64,000 nt of DNA from Massariosphaeria phaeospora (taxonomy: Eukaryota; Ascomycota; Dothideomycetes; Pleosporales). The first letter of the stretch is position 1, and every line of letters starts with the position of its first letter. The translations under genes were made by a program, and so were the position numbers. This document shows positions 63,382 to 64,000 of this stretch, piece after piece. Location: NCBI GenBank assembly GCA_011032825.1, contig JAADJZ010000005.1, positions 935,001-999,000 of the forward strand, given 5' to 3'. The notes beneath the pieces are model-generated. The model was not told the DNA's origin, did not search any database, and saw only the letters and a program-made list of their open reading frames with translations.

Positions 63382-64000
63382 TAATGCGCAAACCTATAGA
63401 GTAGTTGCTTCTAGTAATTCTAATACTAAATAATACTAGTTAATTTAGTATAATCTTGCATGATATAGTATAATCGTAATGTGTACTATGTTTCTTAGTA
63501 CGATTTTAGTAGAGTGCGCTGCTTGGTAGAGTGCGCTGCTTGGTAGTAGATAACGTACCTCACGAGTAGTCGGGCCACACGAGTTCGCGAAACACTTTTG
63601 CCAAGCAAATTATCTAATATTATAACCTTAATACTTTTCTTAATAGCAAGCCTATTAGAATAATTTATACACTGTTTTAAAGTTCTAAGCTAGAACTTTA
63701 AAATCTACTAAAAATTACCTAAATAGGCTAAGTACTACTAGAGTTTTTAAAGTTTAAAGATAAAAAGCTCGCTTAAGCTCTATACCTAGTATCTAGTAGA
63801 ATTCTACTATAATAAACTTTTATATTCTAAAATATTTTTATTTATACTATAAGTTAGAGTTCTAGAAAGTTATATAGTATATAGCTTAGAATCAAAGCTA
63901 TTAGATAGAATTAGAGTTTATATATAAAACCTACTAAGTATAAAGTATTAGTACTATTATAACTCTAAATAATACTACTTTTTTAAAGCTTATATAGTAT
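63382..64000. other. AT-rich decayed DNA with start of another inverted-repeat end
   Basis: Contains a 17 bp tandem repeat (TAGAGTGCGCTGCTTGG twice, 63510-63543) and, at 63551, TA followed by ACGTACCTCACGAG, which resembles the end of the foldback MITE at 59635. That second element would extend beyond the window. Confidence 0.5.

Noticed and set aside
1..64000. CRISPR array, tRNA, rRNA or a biosynthetic gene cluster
   Set aside because: No spaced direct repeats of CRISPR type, no tRNA cloverleaf recognised by eye, and no polyketide synthase, peptide synthetase, terpene cyclase or P450 genes are present.

Overview
The window is nuclear DNA of a filamentous ascomycete (Pezizomycotina). The signs are short 45-110 bp GT-AG introns, compact genes on both strands, fungus-specific families (HET domain, cysteine-rich GPI-anchored DUF7707-like protein, fungal transcription factor, SAS4, Dep1/Sds3, Rrn3, Nop12), a Fot1/pogo transposon, and AT-rich DNA with transition-type decay typical of RIP. 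The gene content suggests Dothideomycetes, perhaps Pleosporales, but this is inference because no ribosomal or other marker gene is present.

Layout. 1-8.2 kb: 3' part of a Ste20-like kinase, RRN3, a small orphan gene followed by a hexapeptide-repeat ORF, a MITE, and a PPIH-type cyclophilin. 9.6-24.5 kb: a RING-H2 membrane protein, an F-box protein, a HET-domain protein divergent from a 1,710-residue kinase/Sel1/ankyrin protein, an alpha/beta hydrolase and a second F-box protein. 25-35.4 kb: ZIP metal transporter, five-exon fungal transcription factor, ChaC gamma-glutamylcyclotransferase with a 5-nt microexon, small orphan gene, COQ6. 36.4-45 kb: Ser/Pro-rich orphan, GPI-anchored secreted protein, Ypt35-like PX protein, SAS4. 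45.2-51.3 kb: a decayed secreted-protein gene, a 784 bp foldback element and a MITE. 51.9-58.6 kb: SET-domain protein, Nop12, Dep1. 59.6-64 kb: AT-rich transposon graveyard holding an intact Fot1-like element with 46 bp inverted repeats and TA target duplications.

Most genes are unrelated housekeeping genes (rRNA transcription and processing, ubiquinone, glutathione turnover, chromatin, endosome). The accessory stretch from about 11.9 to 24.5 kb combines F-box, HET and kinase/ankyrin proteins, which are repertoire families often tied to allorecognition or innate immunity in fungi; the HET and kinase/ankyrin genes share an 895 bp divergent promoter and are the best candidate for an undescribed functional pair. 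Small inverted-repeat elements recur across the window: five copies of one family, two of another, and two foldback elements.

Exon boundaries were inferred by eye from splice consensus, reading frame and known family motifs; no alignment or transcript was available. No tRNA, rRNA or CRISPR array was recognised.
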